Positions 45,986-57,000 of a stretch of DNA of 64,000 nucleotides are shown piece after piece (position 1 is the stretch's first letter; each line of letters starts with the position of its first letter). The DNA lies in NCBI RefSeq assembly GCF_030547685.1, contig NZ_JAUOQM010000048.1, positions 124,001 through 188,000 on the forward strand, written 5' to 3'. The notes under the pieces were generated by a model, which saw nothing but the letters and a program-made list of their open reading frames with translations, made no database searches and was not told the DNA's origin. Position numbers and translations under genes: made by a program. This DNA comes from Gilvimarinus sp. 2_MG-2023 (GTDB lineage: Bacteria > Pseudomonadota > Gammaproteobacteria > Pseudomonadales > Cellvibrionaceae).

Positions 45986-48900
45986 TTATTGACTGGGAGG
46001 TGCAACGCACATGGCATGAACTCGTAGCTCTTCGAGCGCACCGAGTACAGCATTTTGGCGTATTTCTACGGAGTCAAAATCATTGTCCGTTTCGATTACC
46101 AATATTTGCTGGCCGGGGTTGTTTAACAGCCCCAATAATTGCAGACCTAACAGCCCCCCTGCTCCCCCAGATTGCTGTGCCTCACCATCTTTATAGGTAG
46201 TTATAGAGATTTGCTCTAATAGAGATAAGTCTAGCAAGTTGTCGGGTTTAGTCAGTACTACACCAACACGTCGGGGGCCTTCGTAAGTATTCGCGCCGTC
46301 TGTTACACGAATATACACTTGGCTTGCCACACCGACGAGGGTATACATACGAGCGTAGCTGTTAAGGTCTTCGTCGATGACCAGTGAATTGCTGTCAACT
46401 CCACAGCCGACACAAAGTACGCCCTCCACACCGGACACTACACTGGAAGAGTCACCGTGTATTGGTTTAAAAAGTTTGTCTGAGCCGCAGTCTATATCTT
46501 CCACGCTATCGCATACATCGCCGATGCCGTCACCGTCAGTGTCGGCTTGATCGGAGTTTGCGTTTAATGGACAGTTATCGCTTGCGTTGATCACGCCATC
46601 GTTATCGCGATCGTCGTCACAGGCATCACCAATTCCGTCGTTGTCTGTGTCAGTTTGATCTGAATTGGCAACCACCGGACAATTATCTGAATCATCGTCC
46701 ACGTTATCACCATCTTGATCGCTGTCACAAGCGTCACCGATACCGTCATTGTCAAAATCGTTCTGCCCTGGGTTGAGCACGAGCGGACAGTTATCGGTTT
46801 CGTTTTCAATGCCGTCGTTGTCCCGATCAGAGTCGCACACATCGCCCAGACCATCGCCGTCGGTATCAGCTTGTTCGGAGTTGGCGACTAACGGGCAGTT
46901 GTCTGCTTCATCCTCAACACCATCGCTATCAGTATCGATAAAGTTATCACAGGCATCACCAATACCATCACCATCAGCATCGGTTTGATTGCTATTGGCC
47001 GTTAACGGACAGTTGTCGGGCGTATTGTTAATACCGTCACCGTCGATATCGTCATCACAAACATCGCCCAGGTTATCATTGTCGCTGTCTTGCTGATCCG
47101 CATTAGCGGTAGCTGGGCAGTTGTCTGAGCCATCGTCGATGCCGTCGTTGTCTGTGTCGGTATTGCTGTCACAAACATCACCAATGCCGTCACTGTCTGT
47201 GTCTTGCTGATCGCTATTAGCATTCACTGGGCAGTTGTCGGCATCATCTGAAATGCTGTCACCATCGACATCATTGTCACACGCGTTACCGACACCGTCA
47301 TTGTCCAAATCATCTTGGTTGGTGTTGGCGGTCATGGGGCAGTTATCTTGCTCGTTATCGACATTGTCACCGTCGGTGTCATCATCGCAAGCATCCCCTA
47401 CTGCGTCATTGTCCAGATCATTCTGGTTGGTGTTGGCATTGATAGGGCAATTATCATCGCCGTTGTTTACACCGTCTCCGTCCATATCGTTATCGCAAAC
47501 ATCACCGATGTCGTCACCATCGATATCGGCCTGATCGCTGTTGGCTATTAACGGGCAATTGTCGATATCATTAACGATGCCGTCGTCATCGGTATCGTTA
47601 CTTACGGTTGAGTCGCAAGCATCGCCAATACCATCTCCGTCTGTATCCGCTTGATCAGCATTTGCAGTAACAGGGCAGTTGTCATCTGTATTGATAACAT
47701 TGTCTCCGTCTACATCGTTATCGCAGGCATCACCTATACCGTCATTGTCCAAATCTTCTTGGTTAGGATTTGAGGTAAGCGGGCAATTATCCAGATCGTC
47801 AATAATACCGTCGTTGTCGGTGTCGGTTGTATCGTCATTATCGCAAACATCACCTATACCGTCTCCGTCAGAGTCAAGCTGATCTTCATTGGCAATGTTA
47901 GGGCAGTTGTCGCCAGGATTATTAACCGTGTCGTCATCGCGGTCATCATCACAGACGTCTCCTATTCCATCATTATCAATGTCGGATTGATTGGCATTGG
48001 GGGTCAGTGGACAATTATCTTGCTCATTGATAATGCCGTCACCATCTAGATCGTCGTCGGGCGTAGTGCTGGTATCGCAAGCATCACCAATGCCGTCATT
48101 GTCGCTATCAACTTGATCGGGGTTGGCAACATTGGGGCAATTATCCCCGGGGTTCAGAACGTCATCACCATCGCGATCATCGTCACAGGAGTTGCCAATA
48201 CCGTCTTCATCATCGTCAAGTTGATTAGCATTAGCAGCCGCTGGGCAATTGTCGGTAAAATCAGGTATGCCATCACCGTCTTGATCCAGATCACACGCAT
48301 CCCCAATACCATCACTATCCAAATCGCTTTGTTCTGGGTTTGGGGTGTAGGGGCAGTTATCTAGCTCGTCGCTAATGTTGTCGCCATCGGTATCACTGTC
48401 ACAGCTGTTACCTAGACCATCTAGATCGTTATCCAGCTGGCTAGTGTTAGGCACTAATGGGCAGTTGTCGCCGCTGTCGGCAACCCCGTCGTTATCGGAG
48501 TCAATATCACAGGCATCGCCAATTGCATCAAAGTCTTGATCGAGTTGGTCAGTATTGGGATCGAGTGGGCAGTTATCAATACCATCATCGAAACCATCAC
48601 CGTCGACATCGCTATTTAGGTCGCAGGCATCGCCAATACCGTCAGCATCTGTATCTAACTGATCTTCATTGCTGTCGGCAGGACAATTGTCCTCGGCGTT
48701 TTCAATGTTGTCACCATCTTTGTCTGAGTCACATAGATCGCCAACGCCATCATCATCCAAATCAGATTGCGCAGTGTTCGCCAAAATAGGACAATTGTCG
48801 TTGTCATTTTGAACACCATCGCCGTCGGAATCACCATCACAAGCGTCGCCGATACGATCGCCATCTGTATCTGTTTGGTTGGAGTTGATGAGTGTTGGAC

Positions 48901-49306
48901 AGTTGTCTTCCGCATCGGTTATTCCGTCCCCGTCATCGTCTTGATCACAAGCATCGCCAACATTATCGTTGTCGATATCTTGTTGGTTGGGGTTTGCGAT
49001 GGCTGGACAGTTATCCACCACATTGGGGATTGTATCGCCATCATCATCGGGCCCACCGGAAAAATCACAGGCATCACCAATACCATCTTCATCGGTATCA
49101 ATCTGATTTTCATTGGCGGTGACCGAACAGTTATCGTCTGCGTCGGCAATGCCGTCGTTATCAGAATCAGTTGGAATGTCAATTGGATCGGGTTCTTCGA
49201 ACCCCGGGCTGCTGGAAGAGGAAAATGTAGATCCGCCTGACGAAGAGGAGCCGCCACACGAACAAAGAAAGAGTAATGAAATAATGAGAATTAAAATCTT
49301 GTTCAT
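45986..49306 (-). CDS. Calcium-binding thrombospondin type 3 repeat lipoprotein
   Basis: Large acidic surface lipoprotein of 1106 residues. A lipobox (LFLCSC) is followed by a Gly/Ser linker. Then come 24 tandem thrombospondin type 3 repeats averaging about 37 residues, each built on DNCP...N..Q.D.D.DGIGDACD. Such repeats wrap many Ca2+ ions through their Asp carboxylates and stiffen secreted or outer-membrane proteins. The final 150 or so residues form a separate domain with the CVGCGVDSNS motif, which was not recognised. ATG 49306 is chosen with GAGG six bases upstream. Likely role: adhesion or surface matrix, inferred. Confidence 0.88.
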   Translation of the reverse strand: MNKILILIISLLFLCSCGGSSSSGGSTFSSSSSPGFEEPDPIDIPTDSDNDGIADADDNCSVTANENQIDTDEDGIGDACDFSGGPDDDGDTIPNVVDNCPAIANPNQQDIDNDNVGDACDQDDDGDGITDAEDNCPTLINSNQTDTDGDRIGDACDGDSDGDGVQNDNDNCPILANTAQSDLDDDGVGDLCDSDKDGDNIENAEDNCPADSNEDQLDTDADGIGDACDLNSDVDGDGFDDGIDNCPLDPNTDQLDQDFDAIGDACDIDSDNDGVADSGDNCPLVPNTSQLDNDLDGLGNSCDSDTDGDNISDELDNCPYTPNPEQSDLDSDGIGDACDLDQDGDGIPDFTDNCPAAANANQLDDDEDGIGNSCDDDRDGDDVLNPGDNCPNVANPDQVDSDNDGIGDACDTSTTPDDDLDGDGIINEQDNCPLTPNANQSDIDNDGIGDVCDDDRDDDTVNNPGDNCPNIANEDQLDSDGDGIGDVCDNDDTTDTDNDGIIDDLDNCPLTSNPNQEDLDNDGIGDACDNDVDGDNVINTDDNCPVTANADQADTDGDGIGDACDSTVSNDTDDDGIVNDIDNCPLIANSDQADIDGDDIGDVCDNDMDGDGVNNGDDNCPINANTNQNDLDNDAVGDACDDDTDGDNVDNEQDNCPMTANTNQDDLDNDGVGNACDNDVDGDSISDDADNCPVNANSDQQDTDSDGIGDVCDSNTDTDNDGIDDGSDNCPATANADQQDSDNDNLGDVCDDDIDGDGINNTPDNCPLTANSNQTDADGDGIGDACDNFIDTDSDGVEDEADNCPLVANSEQADTDGDGLGDVCDSDRDNDGIENETDNCPLVLNPGQNDFDNDGIGDACDSDQDGDNVDDDSDNCPVVANSDQTDTDNDGIGDACDDDRDNDGVINASDNCPLNANSDQADTDGDGIGDVCDSVEDIDCGSDKLFKPIHGDSSSVVSGVEGVLCVGCGVDSNSLVIDEDLNSYARMYTLVGVASQVYIRVTDGANTYEGPRRVGVVLTKPDNLLDLSLLEQISITTYKDGEAQQSGGAGGLLGLQLLGLLNNPGQQILVIETDNDFDSVEIRQNAVLGALEELRVHAMCVAPPSQ
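46503..49168. repeat. DNA tandem repeats encoding 24 thrombospondin type 3 units
   Basis: About 2.7 kb of degenerate repeats of about 111 bases, each encoding one DNCP unit. The units vary in sequence, which argues for old duplication followed by divergence rather than recent expansion. Long open frames on the opposite strand here are by-products of the biased repeat composition. Confidence 0.9.
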
Positions 49307-50126
49307 ACTGTACCTCACCCTGGTGTATAACTAATTATTCCCCAAAGAAAATAAATTCTATTTTCAAATATTTTTAAAAATAAAAATAAAAATAAAAATA
49401 AAAATACAAAATATTGTGATCTCCATGTGTTTTAAATTTCAAATATGTTTATTCAAGCATTGCTTCTTTTATTTTTTTTTCCGTAATTTAATAAATAGTA
49501 GAAATGGCTGTGGTTTTCTATCAACCAAAAATTCTATAACTTGCTATTAAAAGCATTGTTTATATTATGTTTTTAATATTTGGCGCATTAATTCATATTT
49601 ATATCAGGGTTTAGAATATAAAAAAATGTAAGGTTTGAAATCGAATATTAAAATCATTTATTTCTGATAATAAATTAATCTTTTTATTAAAAAAAAGTAT
49701 TAAAAATTAATCAATCCGAAAATCTATACTCTCTTGCCTTGTGGGTTTGTGACCGCTAATGGTGCGCCGACATTGGTGATGATTATTTTTTGGGGGATTT
49801 GTCAATGTCGAGTCCCGTAAAACTTTTAATGGCGTATTTATTTGTTTGTGATTTGATCCATGATGGTGCGTTTTTGTTTGAAATAAAGGCGGCTAAAATC
49901 CGAACAAGGAGTCAGGCCCACAGCTTAACTTTTTTATACGGAGTCGTAGCGGTGGCTCTAGAGAGTCATACCTCTATAAAAAAGCGGCCTAAAGCTAGGT
50001 ATGTCGCAACTATTAATGTACGACCAACGTCACTGTTTCAACTTGTTCGTAAATGTCGATATTGGTCATTTAACGTAGTGTGCTAAGTTGTCTAGAAGGC
50101 TAATCTAGCGATTTATGAGGTGCATC
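49307..50126. other. AT-rich region upstream of the thrombospondin-repeat gene
   Basis: About 820 bases without a supported gene; the left half (to about 49720) is visibly very AT-rich, unlike its surroundings. It should contain the promoters of the flanking divergent genes. A 98-codon open frame at 49790-50086 (plus) lacks a family and coding character. The composition shift may mean acquired DNA or an H-NS-like silenced promoter region (inference). Confidence 0.45.
49376..49405. repeat. Simple sequence repeat, five copies of AAAAAT
   Basis: Five uninterrupted copies of the hexamer AAAAAT lie 70-100 bases upstream of the thrombospondin-repeat gene start, where changes in copy number could alter promoter spacing in 6-base steps. 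Confidence 0.85.
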
Positions 50127-50984
50127 ATGCAACAAGTGGGGGTTGTAAAAGAGATTTGGCGCTATCCAGTGAAAGGGATGGCTGGCGAGCAACTAGAGTG
50201 TTGCTCTATCGGTGAGATCGGTGTGTTCGGTGACCGAATTTGGGCGCTGCGAGACACTCAACGTCAGGAAGTACAAAGCTGTAAGTTTCGTCCCGAGCTG
50301 CTGCAGTGCACCGCAATACTGATGAAGGATGGCTCAGTTAGCATCACAATGCCCCATGGTGATGCACTTAGCTCCGACGATACCTCTCTAAATGATCGGT
50401 TGTCATCTCTTGTTGGCCACGACTCAACACTAGAAAGATTAAAACCTTTATATGACGACGGCGAAAACCTAGCGTTTTACCGACGCTATAAAGTCAAGGG
50501 GGAGACTTGGCTGGATGAGTTAAAAGCAACCTTTACTCGTGAGCCGGGAGAGCCCCTCCCCGACTTTAGCCAAATGCCACAACAGGTGCAGGATTTTGTC
50601 ACTATTCCGGGCACTTTCTTTTTAGTCTCGCCCCTGCACTTTATCACTACCGCCAGTATTCAGAGCATGCAACAAAAACTGCCAGAGGCAGATTGGGATG
50701 TGCGCCGGTTTCGGCCCAATATCGTTATTGAAACCCATAAGGGGTACCAGGGTTTGGTTGAGCAAGCCTGGATTGGTCGACAGCTGACCATTGCAGGATT
50801 AAATATACCCTGTACAGCGGCAGCACCGCGTTGCGGCGCTATTACTCGTGCACAAAACGCCCTGGCGTTCGACGCGTCAATGCTGCGGACAGTTGTTCGC
50901 GATGCCGATCAGAACCTAGGAATTTACGGCTCCACTCAAGAAGAAGGCGAGTTGAGAGTGGGCGATGCGGTTTATCTGCAATAA
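50127..50984 (+). CDS. MOSC-domain protein
   Basis: Cytoplasmic protein of 285 residues. The N-terminal beta-barrel (VKEIWRYPVKGMAGEQL) and the MOSC domain (about 130-280) with RRFRPNIVIET and the Cys motif AAPRCGAITRAQN are clear. MOSC proteins bind molybdenum cofactor or act in N-hydroxylated compound reduction; some are truncated relatives of YcbX/MOCS. No ferredoxin domain is attached here. ATG 50127 is used because GAGG lies 6 bases upstream; an in-frame ATG at 50115 lacks a site. Substrate unknown. Confidence 0.85.
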   Translation: MQQVGVVKEIWRYPVKGMAGEQLECCSIGEIGVFGDRIWALRDTQRQEVQSCKFRPELLQCTAILMKDGSVSITMPHGDALSSDDTSLNDRLSSLVGHDSTLERLKPLYDDGENLAFYRRYKVKGETWLDELKATFTREPGEPLPDFSQMPQQVQDFVTIPGTFFLVSPLHFITTASIQSMQQKLPEADWDVRRFRPNIVIETHKGYQGLVEQAWIGRQLTIAGLNIPCTAAAPRCGAITRAQNALAFDASMLRTVVRDADQNLGIYGSTQEEGELRVGDAVYLQ

Positions 50985-51505
50985 CAAGGGCTCCGCATAG
51001 GAGACGCTCCATCCCAGTATGCACCCTACTGCTAAATCGCCCATTTTAGGTCAATAGCCCTTCGGAGCATGTATTGGGACTCTCCTAGAGCGATTTTCAC
51101 ATATAACAAGAAACTAAAGTCGTTAGCCGTATGGGCCTTCTGCACTAGTTCGAAAGGAGCTGTTTCGATCTCAGGCGATTACAGCAAGACTGCGTTCTTT
51201 ACGCCCACCTAGCGATATCAGTATGGCGAGAGGCTCTACTGTACCTGGCTGGTTAATTAATAAACTATTGGGAAAGCCGAATGGCGTACCCGCCGGGTGG
51301 GAAAGGAAACTTTACAACTATTTACTAAACAAGGGTTTTGACCGTCCAGTAGCACTGTATATAGGCCCGCAGCCGGGTTATCGGTTAGGCCAATAATGTT
51401 ATAGTTTTGTCGGCTGTGCTTTGTCATCTACAATATCCAGCGGCTTCAGTTAGAATGAACTTTGATCATAATATAGCCATAATAATCTTATAAAAGAAGG
51501 ATACT
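50985..51505. other. Intergenic region with a possible small gene or gene remnant
   Basis: No recognised gene. The frame is open from 51127 to the stop at 51394-51396. From ATG 51223 it would encode 57 residues (MARGSTVPGWLINKLLGKPN, ending PGYRLGQ) with protein-like composition. No ribosome-binding site is seen and no family was recognised. It may be the tail of a decayed gene or a small unknown protein. No clear promoter for the PL6 gene was identified. Confidence 0.3.
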
Positions 51506-53803
51506 ATGAAACTACTATTTAGCATGCTGGGCACACTGGCCCTAGTGTCGGCCTATAGCTCCTCGTTTGCAGCGGACTTTCGGGCTGAAAATGCCGAGAG
51601 TTTACAAAAAGCCATTGCAAAAGCCCAAGCGGGCGATAACATCATTTTAGAGAATGGCACCTACACAGATCTTGAGATCGTTTTTTCTGGCGAGGGCACA
51701 AAAGACGAGCCGATTACTCTCAAGGCCGAAACCAACGGCAAGGTATTTATTGAGGGCGAGTCTAACCTTAGGCTGGGCGGAAGCTATCTTAATGTAGAAG
51801 GCTTGCACTTTAGAAACGGTTACAGTGCCGATGGCCCGGTTGTTTCATTTAGAATTGACAGTCAGCGTGCGGCCTTCCACTCTAAGTTTACTAATAGCGT
51901 TATCGAAGAGTTCACCCATAAAGACCGCGAAGTTAAAGATACCTGGGTCGAGTTTTGGGGCCAGCACAACGAGCTCAGCAATAACTACATCGCCGGAAAA
52001 TCAAACTTCGGCCCCACCGTGATGGTTCAGCTTAAAGGCAATCAGCACGTCAACAATCACCACCAGATTATCAACAACCACTTTGGCCCACGACCACGCA
52101 AAGGCGGCCCTCACGGCGAGACCATGCAAATTGGTGACAGCAGCACCTCTATGACGCCCTCGTACACGAATGTTGAAGGCAACTTGTTTGATCGCTGCAA
52201 TGGTGAAGTGGAAATTATTTCCAGCAAGTCAAACTTTAACCAGTTTAAAAACAACGTATTCTATAAAAGCGAAGGCTCGCTAGTGTTGCGCCACGGAAAT
52301 TACGCCACTATTGACGGCAATGTGTTTATCGGCGGCGACTCCGAGTTTTATGGCGGTATTCGCGTTATTAATACCGGCCACTGGATCACCAACAACTATT
52401 TTTACAAGCTCTCGGGTGAAAAGTTCCGCGCGCCTATCGCGGTAATGAATGGCATTCCTAAATCGCCACTTAACCGATACAACCAGGTAACCGATGTTGT
52501 TTTGGCCTATAACTCGTTTGTGGAAACGCCCACCCCTTGGTACTTCAGCGTTGGCACCAATATTGATCAAAGCGATGTTCTGCCTAAATCGGAAATTCGA
52601 TCAGCGCGCCCTACCCGCACTATCTTTGCTAACAACTTGATCTACAATTCTGATAAAGCGGAATACCCCATCTACAGCTACGATAAAGTGGACGGTGTTG
52701 AGTTTAAAAATAATATCTCCAATCACGCCAATAAATCAGAGGTTCAAGATCGGGGTGTTGCAAAAAAACGCATAGAAATGACCAACATTGCAGACTATTT
52801 GATGGTGCCCACGTCTAACCACAGTGACACCTATCATGGATTTGACTTCGACAAAATTAGTACCGACCTGTTTGGCAACTCAAGAGCCGACAGCAACAGT
52901 GTAGGCGCCGTCGTCTCCCCTGTGGGCCAAGACGTTACCCTGATTGATAAATCGTTATACGGTACCTCTTGGTTTAATCCAGAGCCGGAGCAAGCACAGG
53001 CTAAAACTATTCCGGTGACGAATAGTGAAGATCTTGTGGTGAGTATCCAGAGCGCAAACGCTGGCGATATTATTGAGCTAAGTGCAGGCACTTATAAGCT
53101 AACGGAGGCCGTCGATGTCACTAAAGCGTTAACACTTCGCTCTGCGAATAGTGACAACCGTGCAACTATTAACGTAACGGCTGAGGGCACTGCCTTTACG
53201 CTACACCCCAGCTCTCACTTGCACATCGACGGTGTTCAACTGCTCGGCAATCAAAAACAAAATGCTTTTACTACTCTAAAAAAGCACATGTCTAAAGCTT
53301 ATGACCTGACTATCAGTAACTCTGATGTCAGTAATTTCGCTAATGTGCTGGATGTATCAAGAGGTTCTTTTGCTGATGATATTCTGGTTACCGACTCAAG
53401 CTTTACCAACAATCAGAACGGCTTTTTGCTCAATAAAGAAACCCGCAACAAGGGTAACTACAACGTAGAGTTCTTGACCATCACCGGCTCGACCTTCGAT
53501 AGCATTGCTCAATCAGTGCTGGACTTTCATCGTGGCGGTTACGATGAATCAACCATTGGTGGCAATCTGGTGTTTGAAAATAACACCGTGACCAACTCGG
53601 GAAAAATGCAACAAGAAAGCATGCTGATCAAAAATCGGGGGATTGTGAACGTAAGCCTCGCGAACAACACCTTTAAAGACAATCCGGTTAAGGTTATCGC
53701 CGTTCTTTGGGGGGAGAAAGGCCAAAAACCCGAAAATAACGAGATTAAAAATTCCGGCGAAATTAAGGTTGTTCAAAACCTTAAGCTGGAACTGATGTAC
53801 TAA
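51506..53803 (+). CDS. Polysaccharide lyase family 6 (alginate lyase-type) with two beta-helix domains
   Basis: Exported enzyme of 765 residues with signal peptide MKLLFSMLGTLALVSAYSSS. The PL6 catalytic beta-helix fills about residues 25-490. The catalytic Lys241 (SSKSN) and Arg262 (LVLRHGN) are 21 residues apart, as in characterised alginate lyase AlyGC and chondroitinase B, and E234 and E236 match the Ca2+ ligands. A second beta-helix lacking those residues (about 500-765) matches the two-domain layout of AlyGC. Alginate is the likeliest substrate, by beta-elimination. No other alginate genes are nearby. Confidence 0.9.
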   Translation: MKLLFSMLGTLALVSAYSSSFAADFRAENAESLQKAIAKAQAGDNIILENGTYTDLEIVFSGEGTKDEPITLKAETNGKVFIEGESNLRLGGSYLNVEGLHFRNGYSADGPVVSFRIDSQRAAFHSKFTNSVIEEFTHKDREVKDTWVEFWGQHNELSNNYIAGKSNFGPTVMVQLKGNQHVNNHHQIINNHFGPRPRKGGPHGETMQIGDSSTSMTPSYTNVEGNLFDRCNGEVEIISSKSNFNQFKNNVFYKSEGSLVLRHGNYATIDGNVFIGGDSEFYGGIRVINTGHWITNNYFYKLSGEKFRAPIAVMNGIPKSPLNRYNQVTDVVLAYNSFVETPTPWYFSVGTNIDQSDVLPKSEIRSARPTRTIFANNLIYNSDKAEYPIYSYDKVDGVEFKNNISNHANKSEVQDRGVAKKRIEMTNIADYLMVPTSNHSDTYHGFDFDKISTDLFGNSRADSNSVGAVVSPVGQDVTLIDKSLYGTSWFNPEPEQAQAKTIPVTNSEDLVVSIQSANAGDIIELSAGTYKLTEAVDVTKALTLRSANSDNRATINVTAEGTAFTLHPSSHLHIDGVQLLGNQKQNAFTTLKKHMSKAYDLTISNSDVSNFANVLDVSRGSFADDILVTDSSFTNNQNGFLLNKETRNKGNYNVEFLTITGSTFDSIAQSVLDFHRGGYDESTIGGNLVFENNTVTNSGKMQQESMLIKNRGIVNVSLANNTFKDNPVKVIAVLWGEKGQKPENNEIKNSGEIKVVQNLKLELMY

Positions 53804-53842
53804 TTCTTTATGGGTTAAACATTACCTGAAATATTCACCAAA

Positions 53843-53905
53843 AAAGAGAGTTGCCCGTTTTAAATAGGTACTAAACCGAGCATTTAAACGAAGGCATCTC
53901 TCTTT
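53843..53905. terminator. Long imperfect hairpin after the PL6 gene
   Basis: AAAGAGAGTTGCC (53843-53855) pairs with GGCATCTCTCTTT (53893-53905) with one mismatch. An inner CGTTTTAAAT/ATTTAAACG pair extends the stem. A C/T-rich run follows, so it may terminate transcription between the PL6 and UvrA genes, which converge here. Confidence 0.5.
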
Positions 53906-54015
53906 CTCTCTCTTGCCATCAAGACCAATCTCCAAAGATAAACTGAACAGGTCTACTGAACAGGTCTGAAGTCGGACGGCTGGCTAATGTCTAACACCAT
54001 AGGCAAAGCGCACGT

Positions 54016-57000
54016 TTAGGCTCCTTGTAAAACCGCTCCTAAATATTTCCCGGTCAACGACCTTTTACGCTTGGCGACCGTCGTCGGTGTGCCTTGCGCC
54101 ACAACCTTACCTCCGCCTGAACCCCCTTCGGGGCCCATATCAATCACCCAGTCTGCTTCGGCGATGACATCGAGATTGTGCTCAATAACGAGCACCGAGT
54201 TGCCGGCATCCACTAAGCGGTGCAGTACATGCAGAAGCTTGTCCACATCCGCCATATGCAGGCCTACGGTGGGCTCGTCCAGCACGTATAGATTGTGTTG
54301 ATTAACCCGGCCTTTGGCATCTTCCGGTGTCATTTTAGCTTTGGCCAATTCGGCCACCAACTTAATGCGTTGTGCTTCGCCACCGCTTAGGGTTGGACTT
54401 TGCTGGCCAAGCGTTAAATAACCCAAACCCACATCTTGCATTAAACGTAAGGCATGATAAACCTTGCTAATGGGTTTAAAAAACTCACAGGCATCGTCAA
54501 TATTCATGGCGAGCACGTCGCCAATATGTTTGCCTTTGTAACGCACACTTAAGGTTTCATCGTTGAAGCGCCAACCGTGGCATACGTCGCAAGGGACGCG
54601 TACATCGGGCAGAAAATTCATTTCTATTTTCTGCATGCCCTGACCGCCGCAACCTTCGCAGCGGCCATCGCCGGCGTTAAACGAAAAACGTGCGGGGGTG
54701 TAACCGCGAAGGCGAGCATCTACGGTGCCGGCGAATAGTTTGCGAATCGCATCCCAAATACCAATATAAGTGGCTGGGCACGAGCGCGGCGTTTTACCAA
54801 TAGGGGTTTGGTCCACCTCCAGGATACGGTCTATGCCTTGCCAGCCTGCGATGCTTTTAGCCCCTTGCCACAGCTGTTTAGGTTTGCGTTTTTGGGCGAT
54901 GGCGGTTTTTACATTGGGGTAAAGGACGCCGCGCACCAGCGTGCTTTTACCGCTGCCACTAACGCCGCTGATGGCAACCAGTTGATGCAGTGGTACAGAC
55001 ACGTCGACGTTTTGTAGATTGTTTTGGTTGGCGCCTTCTATGATGATGGACTCTTTCTCCCATAAAGTGCGCATCTCACGGTTGCGCAATTCGGGCATGG
55101 GGTGACGTAAAGGTTGCGCAAGCATTTGCCCTGTTAGCGACTGCTTGTTTTTCATAAGCTTGGCAACACTGCCCTCGCCCACCACATTACCGCCGTTAAC
55201 ACCGGCGCGGGGGCCGATATCAATAATATGATCGGCTTCGCGCATGGTGTCTTCATCGTGCTCTACCACCAATACGGTATTACCCTGCTGTTGTAGCTCG
55301 CGCAAGGTGTCGAGCAGTTTGCGGTTGTCGCGGGTGTGCAAGCCAATGGTGGGTTCATCCAACACATAGCACACACCTTGCAAACTCGAACCAAGCTGGG
55401 CAGCCAAGCGAATACGCTGCGCCTCGCCCCCGCTTAAGGTGGGCGCGGCGCGATCCAGGGTTAGATAATTCAGCCCGACTTTTTGCAAAAAGTGTAATCG
55501 ATTTTGCATTTCGCTGAGTAGATCGCGGGCTATGGCTTGCTCATCGGTTTTGAGTGTTAGCTTGCTTAACCACTGCTCGGCCTCAAGCACCGGCAGTGCG
55601 GCTAATTCGGCAATGCTTTTATGGCGAAATCGCACAGACAACGCTGTCGGGTTAAGGCGCTGACCTTGGCACTGAGAGCAGGTGGTGTCGCAGCCGTCCT
55701 CTTCGGGTTGCCAGCTGCTCTCTTCGCCAGATTGTTCTTCGTCAAAGCCTTTAAGTTTTACCCCGGTACCAAAGCAACCTTCGCACCAGCCGTGTTTTGA
55801 ATTGTAAGAAAACAAGCGTGGGTCCAGCTCGGGAAAACCACAACCACAACTTGGGCAGGCCCGCTGGGTAGAAAACAATCGCTCTTTACTCTTACTTTTA
55901 GACTTAACTTTAGCATTGTCCTTGGCAGCATTAGCGGGGGCAACAATCACCACGCCATTGCCTAAGCTCAGTGCTTGCTGCAGGGCAGCCAAAAGGGTTT
56001 GTTGCTGTTTGGGCTCTATGGTGAGAGTGCTAAAAGGCAACTCAATATTGTGCTCTTTATAGCGGTCGAGCTTAGGCCAATCGTCGGTGGCAAGGTAGTT
56101 GCCATCGACCCGCAACTGAGGGTAACCCTTTTCTTGCGCCCACTGAGCCAGTTCGCGGTAAATACCTTTGCGCGCCACCACCAGTGGAGCGAGCAAGGTA
56201 ACCGCTTGCCCGCGATAGTCTTTCTGCAAGCGGGCCAAAATGGCATCCACCGTTTGCGGCTCGATAGCCACATCACAGCTGGGGCAATGTTGCACGCCCA
56301 GCTTGACGTACATAAGGCGCAGATAGTGATAAATTTCGGTTAGCGTGGCAACGGTACTTTTGCGCCCGCCGCGACTGGTGCGCTGTTCAATGGCGACAGC
56401 AGGCGGTATGCCGTAAATGGCGTCTACATCCGGTTGCGATGCTGGTCGCACAAACTGGCGTGCGTAGGCGTTTAACGACTCTAAATAGCGGCGCTGGCCT
56501 TCGCCAAAAATCAAATCAAACGCCAGAGTACTTTTACCGCTGCCGCTCACACCCGAGATAACCGTAAGCTTATCGCGCGGAATTGTAACGTCGATATTTT
56601 TTAGGTTGTGCTCGCGGGCGTGGTGCACGCTAATCACGTTTTTTGCTTTGCTTTTCGGTTTGTTGCCATCAGCCACCGATAAGGCGCCGCCGGTGTTGAG
56701 TGTGTGACAATACTCGTTTAGTGCGCGAGCGGTATAGCCTTTGGCCTTTTGCATGATCGTTTGTGGTGTTCCCTTGGCGATAAGCTCGCCACCGGCGTCG
56801 CCGCCTTCGGGGCCAATATCAATGACCCAGTCGGCGGCGCGAATCACATCCAAATTATGCTCGATAATCAGCAGTGAATGCCCGGCCGCTTGCAGCTGGC
56901 GAAAGGCCTGCATCAAGGTGGCAATATCGGCAAAGTGTAAGCCGGTAGTGGGTTCGTCAAATAAAAACAGCGTATGATCGCGCTCGCGGCTTTTGCTGTT

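Noticed and set aside
46749-48789. Several plus-strand open frames opposite the thrombospondin-repeat gene
   Set aside because: They are low-complexity translations (Ser/Pro/Leu- or Arg/His-rich) of the reverse complement of the repeat units, a by-product of the biased codon pattern.
49790-50086. 98-codon frame upstream of the MOSC gene
   Set aside because: No family resemblance, mixed composition and no conserved motif; lies in AT-rich spacer.
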